From Glycocaulis sp050485565 (GTDB lineage: Bacteria; Pseudomonadota; Alphaproteobacteria; Caulobacterales; Maricaulaceae): DNA of 64,000 bases. Below the pieces are notes generated by a model, which worked only from the letters and a program-made list of their open reading frames with translations, had not been told where the DNA came from and did not search any database. The position numbers and the translations under genes were made by a program. Positions 1 through 8,581 of this stretch are shown here, piece after piece. The DNA lies in assembly GCF_050485565.1 (NCBI RefSeq), contig NZ_JBJHBQ010000004.1, forward strand, positions 62,001-126,000, written 5' to 3'. Each line of letters opens with the position of its first letter. The first letter of the stretch is position 1.

Positions 1-1
1 C

Positions 2-121
2 TTCGAGCGGGAAACGATCCGCGCGGTTGAACGCTGGCGCTACGAGCCCCGCGTGCAGGACGGCGTGCCGCAGTGGCGGCGCGGTGTGCAGACGCAGTTC
101 GACTATAATCTGAGCCAGTAA
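2..121 (+). CDS. TonB-like C-terminal domain protein (3' end only)
   Basis: Only the last 39 codons are in the window, ending with TAA at 119-121. The reading AVERWRYEPRV followed by RRGVQTQF matches the closing strand region of TonB C-terminal domains, where a WRYxPA segment is followed by a basic RGVQxxF strand. Such domains in the periplasm contact TonB boxes of outer-membrane receptors. The gene lies 54 nt upstream of the TPR protein on the same strand and may share its transcript. The N-terminal anchor and proline-rich linker lie outside the window, so the identity rests on the C-terminus alone. Confidence 0.6.
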   Translation, partial: FERETIRAVERWRYEPRVQDGVPQWRRGVQTQFDYNLSQ

Positions 122-175
122 CACGGACGCACGCGTCAGCACGCCATCCGCAAGGTGTTCTACAGGAGTGACAAG

Positions 176-1705
176 ATGAACCGCGAGAGCCAGAGCATGA
201 CCGGAATTGGGCGTGTCCTTGCGGCCGTGCTGGTTGCCGGAAGCATCGGTCTGACCGCGATTGGCGCCGCCGATGCGCAGCGCCGCAATACTCAGCAAGA
301 GCAAGAGCAAAGTAACGAGAACCGGACCTTCTCGACACGCATAGGCCAGCTCGTGCTGGATGCGCAGGAGCAGACCCAGGCGGATAACTACCAGGCAGCT
401 ATCCAGATCTACACCCGTGCCCTCGGCATGGATCCCAGCGCCTATGAAGCCGGCGTGATGTATTCGCAGCGCGGCCGTCTGCACTTCATGGTCGACAACA
501 TGAACCAGACGATTTCGGACTTCCGGGCCGCCATCAATACAGGTGGCCTCAACGCGCAAGAGATTCGCGATCTGCGGATCAATCTCGGTCAGATTCTGAT
601 CAGTATAGATCAGATTGATGCCGGTATTCGCGAGCTGGAGGCGGCCATCGCCGGCGGAGCCACCATCAATACCGGCCTCGCCCGTCTTCTCGCCATCGCC
701 TATGCGCAGGCTGAACGTTACAATGACGGCTTGCGCTATGCCGAGCAATGGTATCAGGCGACGCCCAACAAGACGCTGAACGAGTATCCGATCATGCTGG
801 TCTATTACCAGCAGCTGAACCGTCCGGCAGATGAGCTTCGCGTCGTGCGTGAGCAGGTAAACCGCTTCCCGCAGGAACGCACGGCCTGGCAGAATCTGGT
901 CAGCCTCCTCGCCCGCACCGACCAGGAAGACCAGGCTTTTGAAGCCAACAAGCTGATGTATCTCAACGGGCTGTTCACCCAGGGCGAGGAATTGCTGCGT
1001 CTGGCCCAATACTACAGCTACTACGACAATCCCTATCGCGGCGCGGTCATTCTCGAGCGCGAGCTGAATGCGGGGCGTATCGAGCGCAATGTTCGTAATG
1101 TCGAGCTGCTCGCCAATATGTGGCGGCAGGCGGCCGAGTTTGAACGTGCCCTGCCGGTGCTGCGCCAGCTGTCTGAAATGCGTCAGGATGGTCAGACCGC
1201 ACTGGTGCTCGCCGAGGCATATTATCAGCTCAACCAGTGGGAACCCGCTGCCCGGGCATTCCAGACCGCGTTGAACCGGGGTGGCCTGCGCCAGCCGGGC
1301 GAAGCCTGGGTGCTGCTGGGGACGGCGCGTTTCAACCTCAATGACAATCAGGGCGCGCTGGCCGCGTTCCGTGAAGGTGCGCGCTTTGCCTCCTCACGTA
1401 ACCAGGCCAATGGCTGGATCCAGTTCGTCAACGGCCAGATCGAAGGTGTGGCCCGCCGCGCGCGTCAGCGCGAGCAGGTGCAGATCGACGAGTGCCGCCT
1501 GACGGTTGAGGCTGAACGCCGCATCGCCACCGTTATCGGTGAGGCGGATGAGGATGGCCGCGTACGGATCGATATCCCGCAACGCTGTCAGGCTTACTTC
1601 AACCAGTATGGCGAACAGTTCCGCGAAGTCGGGATGGATGATGAGCAGGCCGCCGAGCGTCGTGAAGCGCTGGAGCGCGCTGCACGTGAAGCAGCGGCAG
1701 GCTAG
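176..1705 (+). CDS. Secreted tetratricopeptide-repeat protein
   Basis: This is a 509-residue protein with a cleavable Sec signal (hydrophobic core VLAAVLVAGSIGLTAIGA, probable cut after ADA). Helical TPR-like repeats fill roughly residues 40-430, for example the NYQAAIQIYTRAL and GALAAFREGARFAS stretches. The C-terminus is charged and Ala/Glu/Arg-rich. I chose the ATG at 176 because an AGGAGTG Shine-Dalgarno sits just upstream. A GTG at 155 in the same frame would add seven residues and has no ribosome site. TPR proteins are periplasmic scaffolds, and position next to a TonB-like gene suggests envelope transport or stability, but no specific function can be assigned. A strong terminator follows. 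Confidence 0.8.
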   Translation: MNRESQSMTGIGRVLAAVLVAGSIGLTAIGAADAQRRNTQQEQEQSNENRTFSTRIGQLVLDAQEQTQADNYQAAIQIYTRALGMDPSAYEAGVMYSQRGRLHFMVDNMNQTISDFRAAINTGGLNAQEIRDLRINLGQILISIDQIDAGIRELEAAIAGGATINTGLARLLAIAYAQAERYNDGLRYAEQWYQATPNKTLNEYPIMLVYYQQLNRPADELRVVREQVNRFPQERTAWQNLVSLLARTDQEDQAFEANKLMYLNGLFTQGEELLRLAQYYSYYDNPYRGAVILERELNAGRIERNVRNVELLANMWRQAAEFERALPVLRQLSEMRQDGQTALVLAEAYYQLNQWEPAARAFQTALNRGGLRQPGEAWVLLGTARFNLNDNQGALAAFREGARFASSRNQANGWIQFVNGQIEGVARRARQREQVQIDECRLTVEAERRIATVIGEADEDGRVRIDIPQRCQAYFNQYGEQFREVGMDDEQAAERREALERAAREAAAG

Positions 1706-1738
1706 ACCCGCTCAACGCTTCGTCAGATGACAGATCAA

Positions 1739-1763
1739 GGCCCCGGTTTTCCGGGGCCTTTTT
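1739..1763 (+). terminator. Rho-independent terminator of the TPR gene
   Basis: A perfect 8-bp GC stem (GGCCCCGG / CCGGGGCC) with a TTTT loop is followed directly by TTTTT, 34 nt after the TPR stop codon. Confidence 0.9.
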
Positions 1764-1800
1764 CGTTTGCTGGCCGTGCAGTTCGCAAGCCTCCAGTCAG

Positions 1801-1831
1801 AAAAAAGCCGGGCAGCAGAGCCGCCCGGCTT
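1801..1831 (-). terminator. Rho-independent terminator of the S9 peptidase gene
   Basis: Read on the minus strand, a 9-bp stem (AAGCCGGGC pairing with GCCCGGCTT) with a 9-nt loop runs into a T tract. It lies 33 nt past the stop of the oligopeptidase gene and faces the plus-strand terminator at 1739-1763, insulating the two convergent genes. Confidence 0.85.
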
Positions 1832-1863
1832 GACGCATCTGAAGATGCTGGAAGAGCTGCCCG

Positions 1864-4158
1864 TTACTCCGCAGCCTCTTCGTTGTCCGCCACACCCGCT
1901 TCGCTGTCTGCCAGACCGGCCACCATCAGCGCGAAGGCGTAGTCCTGTGCGCGTTCGCGAAGGGAGTCGAACCGGCCCGACGCCCCGCCATGGCCCGCGC
2001 CCATATTGGTGCGCATCAGGGTGAGGCCGTTATCGGTGCGCAGCTCGCGCACGCGGGCCACCCATTTGGCCGGTTCCCAGTAGGTCACGCGCGGGTCGGT
2101 CAGACCTGCCGTGGCCAGCAGGTGGGGATAGTCCTGCGCGCTTACCTGATCATACGGGCTGTAGGACAGCATATAGTCATAGGCCGCCTCATCCGTGATC
2201 GGATTGCCCCATTCATTCCACTCCGGCGGGGTCAGCGGCAGGGTGGGGTCGGAGATCGTGTTGAGCACATCGACGAAGGGCACCGCGCCGATCACGCCGG
2301 CAAACAGATCTGGTGCCTGGTTCATCGCCGCGCCAACCAGCAGGCCGCCGGCCGAGCCGCCAAAGGACACGATCCGGCCTTCGCTGGTGTAGCCTTCTGC
2401 GGCCAGCGCCCGTCCGGCATCAACGAAGTCGTTGAACGTGTTAATCTTCTGGTCGAGCTTGCCGTCCAGATACCATTGATAGCCGTTATCCGTGCCGCCG
2501 CGGATATGGGCGATGGCGTAGACCATGCCCCGGTCCACCAGCGACAGATTGGAGATGGAGAAGGTGGCCGGGATCGAAATCCCGTAAGAGCCATAGCCAT
2601 AAAGCAGGAGCGGGGCCGAGCCATCAATCGGCGTATCGGCCCGGTGCAGGATGGTCACCGGCACCTCCACCCCGTCACGCGCGGTGATGTTCAGGCGGCG
2701 CACGGTGTAGTCGTCCGGGTTGTGGCCGGAGGGGATTTCCTGCTCCTTGCGCAGGGTCCGCTCACGCGTGGCCATGTTGAAGTCCCAGGTCTGGCGCGGT
2801 GTGGACGGGCTTTCATAGGTGAAGCGCATCTCGTCGGTGGCAAATTCATAGCCCCCGCTCATGCCCAGCGCATAGGCTTCTTCCTCGAAGGCGATGGCAA
2901 ACTCGTCACCGCTCTCCACATTGCGCACGATGATGCGCGGCAGGGCACTTTGGCGTTCAGAGCGCACCAGCCAGTTCTCGAAACCCATCAGCCCGTTCAC
3001 ATACGTGCCGGGGCGGTGCTCGATGAAGGGCTGCCAGTTTTCGCGGCGCGGATCACTGACCGGCGCGCGCATGATCTGGAAGTCGACCGCGCCGTCCTGA
3101 TTGGTGCGGATGAACATGCCATCGCCGGTTTCGGTCAGCGTGTACTCCACGCCCTGCTCACGCTCGGACACCAGAAGGGCCTCGGCGGCCGGGTCATTGG
3201 CGTCATAAAGGCGGATCTCGCTGGTGGTGTGATCGCCGGTATAGATGCTGATCCAGCTATCGCCATCGGTGCGGCTGACGCCGATGAAAAAGCCGTCATC
3301 GGCCTCTTCATAGACCAGCTCGCGTTCGGTAGAATCGATGGTCTGGCGGTAGACGCGCTTGGGCCGCGCGCTCTCATCGCGCCACACCCAGTAAATGGTG
3401 CGCGAGTCATTGGCCCATTCCAGCGAGCCATAGCCCTCATCGGTCAGGGTGGCGATATCCTCACCCGTTTCCAGATCACGGATGCGGATCTCGTAATATT
3501 CCGAGCCATTGGTATCGACCGCCCAGGCGACATAGCGCTGGTCGGGGCTGTGCTCGAACGCGCCCAGCGAGAAGTATTCGACGCCTTCGGCTTCGGCGTC
3601 GCCATCCAGGATGACCTGCTCCTCACCGGAGATCTCGCCATTTTCATCGGCGGGGCGGCGGGCAAAGACGGGATACTGGCCGCCTTCGCGATAGCGCGAA
3701 TAGTAGAACCATTCGCCATCGCGGGTCGGCACAGAGCTGTCATCTTCCTTTATGCGCCCGCGCATTTCCTGGAAGATGGTCTCTTCCAGCTCGGCAAGCG
3801 GGCTCATCACCTCATTGTAGTAGGCGTTCTCCGCCTCCAGCATGGCGCGGATATCGGCATCGAGAACGGACGGGTCACGCATCACCTGCTGCCAGTTATC
3901 ATCGCGCAGCCAGGCGTAATTATCGGTCCGGGTGCGGCCGAGCTGCTCGATGGTTTCAGGGCGGGCTTCCACGCTCGGCGGCGTGAAGGCGAGCGCCCGG
4001 TCGATCAGGGCAGATTGCGGGGCATTCTCGTTCATTTCAGACTGGCTCGCGGCGCTGGAGTTGTCAGATATCGTGGCGGGTTCGCAGGCGGCCAGACCCA
4101 CAAGGGCGAAACCGGCAACGCCAGCCAGAAGGCTTGCACGTAAACGAATAGCAGACAT
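1864..4158 (-). CDS. S9A prolyl oligopeptidase-family lipoprotein (oligopeptidase B-like)
   Basis: This 764-residue serine peptidase cleaves short peptides after proline or basic residues, depending on subfamily. The N-terminus is a lipoprotein signal with lipobox LAAC, so the enzyme is likely envelope-anchored. The first ~400 residues form the beta-propeller region, followed by an alpha/beta-hydrolase domain. The catalytic triad is visible: Ser about 602 in GGSAGG, Asp about 688 in LTDPRV and His about 723 in GAGHGG. The ATG at 4158 is preferred because GGAGA lies 10-12 nt upstream and it yields a clean lipoprotein signal. A GTG at 4188 would add ten residues. Oligopeptidase B fits better than prolyl oligopeptidase from the acidic C-terminal region, but substrate preference is inferred. 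Confidence 0.88.
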   Translation of the reverse strand: MSAIRLRASLLAGVAGFALVGLAACEPATISDNSSAASQSEMNENAPQSALIDRALAFTPPSVEARPETIEQLGRTRTDNYAWLRDDNWQQVMRDPSVLDADIRAMLEAENAYYNEVMSPLAELEETIFQEMRGRIKEDDSSVPTRDGEWFYYSRYREGGQYPVFARRPADENGEISGEEQVILDGDAEAEGVEYFSLGAFEHSPDQRYVAWAVDTNGSEYYEIRIRDLETGEDIATLTDEGYGSLEWANDSRTIYWVWRDESARPKRVYRQTIDSTERELVYEEADDGFFIGVSRTDGDSWISIYTGDHTTSEIRLYDANDPAAEALLVSEREQGVEYTLTETGDGMFIRTNQDGAVDFQIMRAPVSDPRRENWQPFIEHRPGTYVNGLMGFENWLVRSERQSALPRIIVRNVESGDEFAIAFEEEAYALGMSGGYEFATDEMRFTYESPSTPRQTWDFNMATRERTLRKEQEIPSGHNPDDYTVRRLNITARDGVEVPVTILHRADTPIDGSAPLLLYGYGSYGISIPATFSISNLSLVDRGMVYAIAHIRGGTDNGYQWYLDGKLDQKINTFNDFVDAGRALAAEGYTSEGRIVSFGGSAGGLLVGAAMNQAPDLFAGVIGAVPFVDVLNTISDPTLPLTPPEWNEWGNPITDEAAYDYMLSYSPYDQVSAQDYPHLLATAGLTDPRVTYWEPAKWVARVRELRTDNGLTLMRTNMGAGHGGASGRFDSLRERAQDYAFALMVAGLADSEAGVADNEEAAE

Positions 4159-4213
4159 GGAAATCAGTCTCCGGGAATAAAAGATCACACCGCATTACGG
4201 TACGGCGTGCACT

Positions 4214-4621
4214 CTAGCTCTCATTCTGGTCCGGGCGGAAGTCCAGCACTTCGCCATTTGCACACCAGCGCTGGCCGGTTGGCGGCGGGCCGTCATTGAA
4301 GACATGACCGCCATGGGCACCGCAATTGGCGCAGTGAAATTCAGTGCGCGGCATCAGCAGTTTGAAGTCGGTTTTCGTGCCGACCGCATCCGGGCTGACA
4401 GGCTCGAAAAAACTCGGCCAGCCGGAACGGGATTCGTATTTGGCGGCTGAGGAAAACAGCGCCTCGCCGCACACCACGCAGTGATAGATGCCGCCGCGTT
4501 TTTCGGCGTTCAGCAGCGAGCAGCCGGGCGGCTCGGTGCCTTCATGGAAGGCGATACGCTCCTGCTCGGGCGTAAGCTTCGCGCGCAGGGCGCTTATGGC
4601 GTCGTCAGACAGGCGCGGCAT
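4214..4621 (-). CDS. msrB: Peptide methionine-(R)-S-oxide reductase MsrB
   Basis: The 135-residue protein has the complete MsrB signature. Zinc ligands are two CxxC pairs (C48/C51 in CVVC and C97/C100 in CANC). The substrate site reads SGWPSF, followed by GAHGGHVF, and the catalytic cysteine is C120 in RWCAN. MsrB reduces the R epimer of methionine sulfoxide in oxidised proteins using thioredoxin. There is no signal peptide, so it is cytoplasmic. Family members usually have GAHLGH where this one has GAHGGH, a minor change. It sits 55 nt downstream of the oligopeptidase start and could be co-transcribed upstream of it. Confidence 0.95.
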   Translation of the reverse strand: MPRLSDDAISALRAKLTPEQERIAFHEGTEPPGCSLLNAEKRGGIYHCVVCGEALFSSAAKYESRSGWPSFFEPVSPDAVGTKTDFKLLMPRTEFHCANCGAHGGHVFNDGPPPTGQRWCANGEVLDFRPDQNES

Positions 4622-4648
4622 GATGACTCCTTGGCGGGTGCGTGCCGG

Positions 4649-5917
4649 TCAGCCCGGATCGGCGCGCCTGACAGACAAGATGGGTGTGGTGAGCACAATG
4701 ACAATGAGCACGGCCAAAATCCCGCCAGCCGGGATCAGGGCGGCATCGCGCGGTCCCATCCACTCCACGACATAGCCCATGATGACCGCGCCGGCCGGCA
4801 TGCCGCCAAACAGGCCGAGCTGATAGACGCTCATCACCCGCGCGATCTGGCGCCTGGGGGCGTTTTCCTGCACCAGCGCGCGTGAGAGCGACATGGCAAC
4901 GCCGCCCGCCAGACCCCAGACGAAGATGGTCACGAACAGCACCGGCAGCGGCAAGGGCAGGGCGATACAGCCAAGGACGATGGCGGCTGCCGCCTGAACC
5001 ACCATCAGCGTGCGTCCCGGCCGTTCGATAAGCGGCAGGCGCGCCAGAATGATGTTGGACATCAGCGCGCCCACCCAGAACATCACCATCAGCCCGGCCA
5101 GCACGTCATAACCGGCCAGATAGATATCGCGCACCAGCACCGGGATGATGACAAAGAAGCCGCCGCCGACGACCAGCGCGCCAACGGCAAACATGATCAG
5201 CGTCATCGGCCAGATCACCGGCGAGCTGATGACGGTGCGCAGCCCGGTTACAAGTGCGGTCAGTACCGGCTCTGCATGCTCGCGCGGGCGCGGCAGGCGC
5301 GGCATCGAGAGGGCGATCAGCCCGCCCGCCACAAGGATCAGGGCCTGCACGCCAAACAGCGGAGCCGGGCCGGTATAGCTGGCCAGAAACCCTGCCCCCA
5401 TACCGGCGATCTGCGCGCCGAACTGCACCAGCGAGGCGAACACGATGGCGCGCTGCAGGCTCAGGGGCCGGCCAAGGCGCTGGGTCACGCGCGTGACGCC
5501 ATTTACGGCGGAATCGCGCGCGGGCATGACGAAGGCCCCCGCCGAGCCGGCGACCAGCGCATAGACCACCAGCGCCTCATAGCTGAGCATGCCTGCGTAC
5601 AGCAGGGCGGACATGACGCCTGCCGAGACGCCCGCCACACAGTGAAAGACCAGCAATAGCGTGCGCCGGTCTGCGCGTTCGGCCAGAACGCCGGTCAGCG
5701 GCAGCAGGAACAGCATGGGCGCGGTGAGGGCGGCCTGGGCAATGCCAAGCCGGGCCGGGCTCTCGGCCAGGGTGAAATTGATGACGCCGGGAAACAGGGT
5801 GGTCTGCAGGCCGAAACTGGCAAACCAGGCCGCCACTACCGCCATATAGACCCAGAACGGGTCGGGCCTGAACAGCCGCCGGCGCGCGGGCGCGGGTGAA
5901 GGGCGATGTGCAGGCAT
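4649..5917 (-). CDS. MFS transporter (exporter-like)
   Basis: The 422-residue protein has about twelve hydrophobic segments in two halves separated by a basic loop near the middle (PRLPRPREH). This is the major facilitator layout. A conserved-type loop 2-3 motif (LAERADRRTLL, replacing GxxaDRxGRR) follows the second helix. The family resembles enterobactin/macrolide exporters (EntS/MefA type), so efflux of a small molecule is likely, but the substrate cannot be read. Coding potential starts at the ATG at 5917. The frame stays open further upstream but only as antisense to the DUF2336 gene. It is read in the same direction as msrB, 27 nt upstream of it. Confidence 0.85.
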   Translation of the reverse strand: MPAHRPSPAPARRRLFRPDPFWVYMAVVAAWFASFGLQTTLFPGVINFTLAESPARLGIAQAALTAPMLFLLPLTGVLAERADRRTLLLVFHCVAGVSAGVMSALLYAGMLSYEALVVYALVAGSAGAFVMPARDSAVNGVTRVTQRLGRPLSLQRAIVFASLVQFGAQIAGMGAGFLASYTGPAPLFGVQALILVAGGLIALSMPRLPRPREHAEPVLTALVTGLRTVISSPVIWPMTLIMFAVGALVVGGGFFVIIPVLVRDIYLAGYDVLAGLMVMFWVGALMSNIILARLPLIERPGRTLMVVQAAAAIVLGCIALPLPLPVLFVTIFVWGLAGGVAMSLSRALVQENAPRRQIARVMSVYQLGLFGGMPAGAVIMGYVVEWMGPRDAALIPAGGILAVLIVIVLTTPILSVRRADPG

Positions 5918-6056
5918 GGCGGGTACAGGAAAGTCCTTCGAGCGGGCGGTGTCTGACCTCTTAAGCCGATTGAGCGCGCTTTGCCACGTTTCCTTAACGC
6001 GCTGAAGGCAAGCTTCGCAGCCACCAGCCTTTCGCGCGTCAGGGAGCCAAGCCGCG

Positions 6057-7130
6057 ATGGACCGAGCCGATCCTGCAACTGCGCCGAGCGTGACGGCCCG
6101 TTCCCGGCTGACCCGCAGGCTTGCCGATATTGTGTGCCTGCCTTCCAGCCAGGTCAGCCCGCAGGAGCGCTGGGTGGTGGCCGATGTGCTCGAAGAGATC
6201 ATGCGCCATGCCGCGCCGGATCTGCGTGTGCGCATTGCCAGACGGCTGGCAGAGCAGGCCGAGGCCCCGCCGGGGCTGTTGCGGCGTCTGGCGCTGGACA
6301 CGTACGAGGTTGCCGAGCCCATTTTGCAATCAGCCCGCGCCCTGACCGATTTTGACCTGATGGAGATTGCCGCCAAGGGGGAGGGGCGCCACCGCCTCGC
6401 CATCGCCCGGCGCGAGCATGTCAGCGAAGTGGTCTCGGCGGCGCTGGTGTCGGCGGGCGGTACGTCTGAAATTCAGGCGCTGCTGGCCAATCCGGGAGCA
6501 AGGCTCGCAAGCCAGACCGTTGACCGGCTGGCGCAGATGGCCGGTAGCGAGCTGGCGCTCGCCCACCTTCTCATCAAGCGCGCTGAATTGCGCCCGGCAC
6601 AGGCGATGACGCTGTTCTGGGAGTGTGGCCATGCAGAGCGCCGGGCCTTGCTGGAGCGTTTTGCCGTTGGCCGTACGATATTGCAGGACGCCGCCGAGGA
6701 CGTGTTCCCGCTGGCGGCCAGCGAAACGCCGCGCGACGAGCTGATCGGGCGTGCGCTGAACTATATCGAGCGGCGCCAGCGTAACCGTGCGGCAGCCGAC
6801 CAGTCGCCTTATGGCTCGCTGGAGGGTGCCATTGAGGAAGCCGCCCGCACGGGGCTTACTCCTGAGCTCATTGACGAGATGGCGCGGCTGGCGAACGTGC
6901 AGCGCTCTCTGCTGGACCGGATGCTGGGCGATTTCGGCGGCGAGCCGCTGGCCGTCCTGACCAAGGCTACCGGCCTGTCGCGCGGGCATCTGATGGCGCT
7001 ATTGCAGGCGGCCGGGCGCGGTGACCCCGCCCCCGAACAGGCGCGCTATGTCTTTGACACGCTCTCGGTCGACAAGGCTCAGACCGTGCTGCGCTACTGG
7101 AACTGGTCGCTGACGCGGCCGGCGGCTTAG
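6057..7130 (+). CDS. DUF2336 domain protein (copy 1)
   Basis: This 357-residue, Ala/Leu/Arg-rich protein is almost entirely helical, with HEAT-like repeats typical of DUF2336. That family is largely restricted to Alphaproteobacteria and has no established biochemical role. Recognisable parts are the VxxVLExxMRHAAPDLRVRIARRLA opening repeat (conserved positions only) and the repeated pattern of an aspartate-rich turn between helices. It has no signal peptide. It is divergent from the MFS gene, with starts about 140 nt apart. A second DUF2336 protein is encoded at 20687-21772. Confidence 0.8.
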   Translation: MDRADPATAPSVTARSRLTRRLADIVCLPSSQVSPQERWVVADVLEEIMRHAAPDLRVRIARRLAEQAEAPPGLLRRLALDTYEVAEPILQSARALTDFDLMEIAAKGEGRHRLAIARREHVSEVVSAALVSAGGTSEIQALLANPGARLASQTVDRLAQMAGSELALAHLLIKRAELRPAQAMTLFWECGHAERRALLERFAVGRTILQDAAEDVFPLAASETPRDELIGRALNYIERRQRNRAAADQSPYGSLEGAIEEAARTGLTPELIDEMARLANVQRSLLDRMLGDFGGEPLAVLTKATGLSRGHLMALLQAAGRGDPAPEQARYVFDTLSVDKAQTVLRYWNWSLTRPAA

Positions 7131-7342
7131 GCGTGGCCTCCCTTATCCCCTGTTTGCGTCCCCGTCCGCATCGCCTGTGGCGAAGCGGGCCGCTCCACGC
7201 AAAATCTCATTCCTCAGTGATTTCAAGGTTCTGCCGGGGCACCGCTCCGGTTTGTCTCCGAGCGATTTCGTGAGGGGGATTGGGGTTTTGCGTTTCAGAT
7301 AGGAATATTATCTCAATTATATACTTGACTGAACAAGGATAG

Positions 7343-7453
7343 AAAACGACGGAAAAGCAAGAGGTTATTGAGATCGAGGTTGCGCCGGAGATGATTGAGG
7401 CGGGGTTAAAATTTTTGAACGCGATCTGGATTACTTTGTCGTGGCCAACTTAG
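7343..7453 (+). pseudogene. Remnant of a small 'PEMIEAG' protein gene
   Basis: A 36-codon open stretch without a start codon reads TEKQEVIEIEVAPEMIEAG and then degenerates before TAG at 7451. Small phage- and plasmid-associated proteins of alphaproteobacteria often begin with an I/VTPEMIEAG segment, so this looks like a decapitated copy. It overlaps, antisense, the 3' end of the HEPN-like gene. The match is from memory of the family pattern and the stretch is short, so confidence is low. Confidence 0.25.
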
Positions 7454-8065
7454 ACACTCAACGACTAGCTCTTGAGGTTTATAAGACCATGGCCGCTCAA
7501 GGGGGTTTAAAAGCCAATTGCGCACCTTTCCGCGATGGCCCTTAGCGGATTGTTCAGCACGCTTTTCTCGATACTCTTTTGGTGTAAATGCGATGGAAAT
7601 TCTGTATTGGCACCAAAACAAATCATCTGTCGCCTTTTTTAGGTGTTCTATTTTAAAAGATACAAATTTTTGCTTATCAAAATCACCAGAATTGTGAGTA
7701 TTATCGGTGGAATACCACCCCCTCTTGACTAAATCAGGCAAGACGCCGTTATGTGCAATGGTGTCTCTAAGGAATCTTATCGATCCTAGGTGATCTGTGC
7801 ATCGCTTTACATCGGAAAGATAGGGTTCGCTAACGTAGGACATTTTTGCGATTTTATTTATTGTTTCGCATATCTGCGCCATCCGCCTGGAGCCGAGTAG
7901 GGCGTGTGGTATCTCGTGCATGCTAGTGGGAAGCTCAAGGCAGTAAATTATGATAAAATCCGAGAGCGTTTGTGTAAGCTCGCGCTCTGTGAGCCCAAAA
8001 TTTTGAATAAACTCGCCAAGTGCGTAATAATATTCATCCCATTCTGGATCAGGATCCATAACCAT
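7406..8065 (-). CDS. Hypothetical protein with HEPN-like RxxxxH motif
   Basis: The 219-residue protein begins at ATG 8065, seven nt after a strong GGAGG ribosome site. It is mostly helical and carries R100-D-T-I-A-H105, the R-x4-H arrangement of HEPN ribonuclease domains, preceded by a helix with LGSIRFL. Membrane segments and a signal peptide are absent. Base composition and codon use are clearly AT-richer than the flanking genes (many TTT, ATA, AAA codons), which indicates recent transfer. HEPN proteins act as RNases in toxin-antitoxin, abortive infection and RNA processing systems. No nucleotidyltransferase (MNT) partner is adjacent. I cannot assign a named family, and function is inference from one motif. 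Confidence 0.6.
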   Translation of the reverse strand: MVMDPDPEWDEYYYALGEFIQNFGLTERELTQTLSDFIIIYCLELPTSMHEIPHALLGSRRMAQICETINKIAKMSYVSEPYLSDVKRCTDHLGSIRFLRDTIAHNGVLPDLVKRGWYSTDNTHNSGDFDKQKFVSFKIEHLKKATDDLFWCQYRISIAFTPKEYREKRAEQSAKGHRGKVRNWLLNPLERPWSYKPQELVVECLSWPRQSNPDRVQKF

Positions 8066-8213
8066 GAGCAAACCTCCAGAAACTGACGAAGGCCGCCGCG
8101 ATGAGGCCCTAAAGCGGATGTTAAACACGCCGCCGACTCCGCAAAAGCCTAAGCAGAAGCGGGACGGCAAGCGAGTCCAAAAAGGTCAGGGAAAGCCTAG
8201 CGGCGGCGCTTAG
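8064..8213 (+). CDS. Small basic protein, RRDEALKRML...TPP family
   Basis: A 49-residue ORF starting at ATG 8064 contains RRDEALKRMLNTPPTP and a Lys/Gly-rich tail. This matches a widespread family of tiny alphaproteobacterial and phage-borne proteins of unknown function. AGGA lies nine nt upstream. Its start codon shares the CATG at 8063-8066 with the oppositely oriented HEPN-like gene, so the two CDSs overlap by two nucleotides head to head. A 7-bp hairpin at 8231-8253 (AAGCCGC / GCGGCTT) follows, without a T tract. It is too short for most gene callers, but the family pattern supports it. Confidence 0.55.
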   Translation: MSKPPETDEGRRDEALKRMLNTPPTPQKPKQKRDGKRVQKGQGKPSGGA

Positions 8214-8581
8214 GCCACTTCACAAACTTCAAGCCGCGTATCTCAGGCGGCTTTGAGTTCACCAGACTGCCGATAGGTCAGGCACCTCCTCAAAGGGCGC
8301 GAAGAGCTGCATAAGCGCGGCCCTCACCGTCTCAAAGCCCCAAGCCTTTATCCCCCATACTATCCCCGTCATCGCCCATTGAGGCGATGCCGGTTGTCCC
8401 GCATTTGAGATTCAATCAATAGTTGATTTCAACGATCTGGGAAGGCGTTGATATAATTTATCCTCGCGCCATTTTGTGAGCGCGGAGGGGGTTTTACAAT
8501 CTATGTAGGAAAATTATCCTCGCTTCTCGCGTGTGTGCCTACGATAGGGGCTGACACGTTCTGGAGCAGGGAGTTGAAGAC
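8214..8581. promoter_or_regulatory. Gene-free leader of the DnaA-IV-like operon, with operator-like repeats
   Basis: I see no gene in this stretch. It becomes AT-rich towards the end. TATAAT at 8452-8457 with TTCAAC at 8428-8433 (18-nt spacer) is a plausible promoter. The near-palindrome AGGAAAATTATCCT lies at 8507-8520. A related half, AATTTATCCTCGC, sits just after the TATAAT, so the ATCCTCGC end occurs twice about 56 nt apart. A similar AGGAATATTATCT occurs at 7301-7313 on the far side of the HEPN island. Repeated palindromic halves around a promoter suggest repressor binding, which is inference. Confidence 0.35.

Noticed and set aside
1990..4143. A 717-codon open frame antisense to the S9 peptidase gene
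   Set aside because: It mirrors GC-rich codon bias of the true gene, lacks a ribosome site and has no recognisable domain.
8231..8253. AAGCCGC/GCGGCTT hairpin as a terminator
   Set aside because: No T tract follows the stem.
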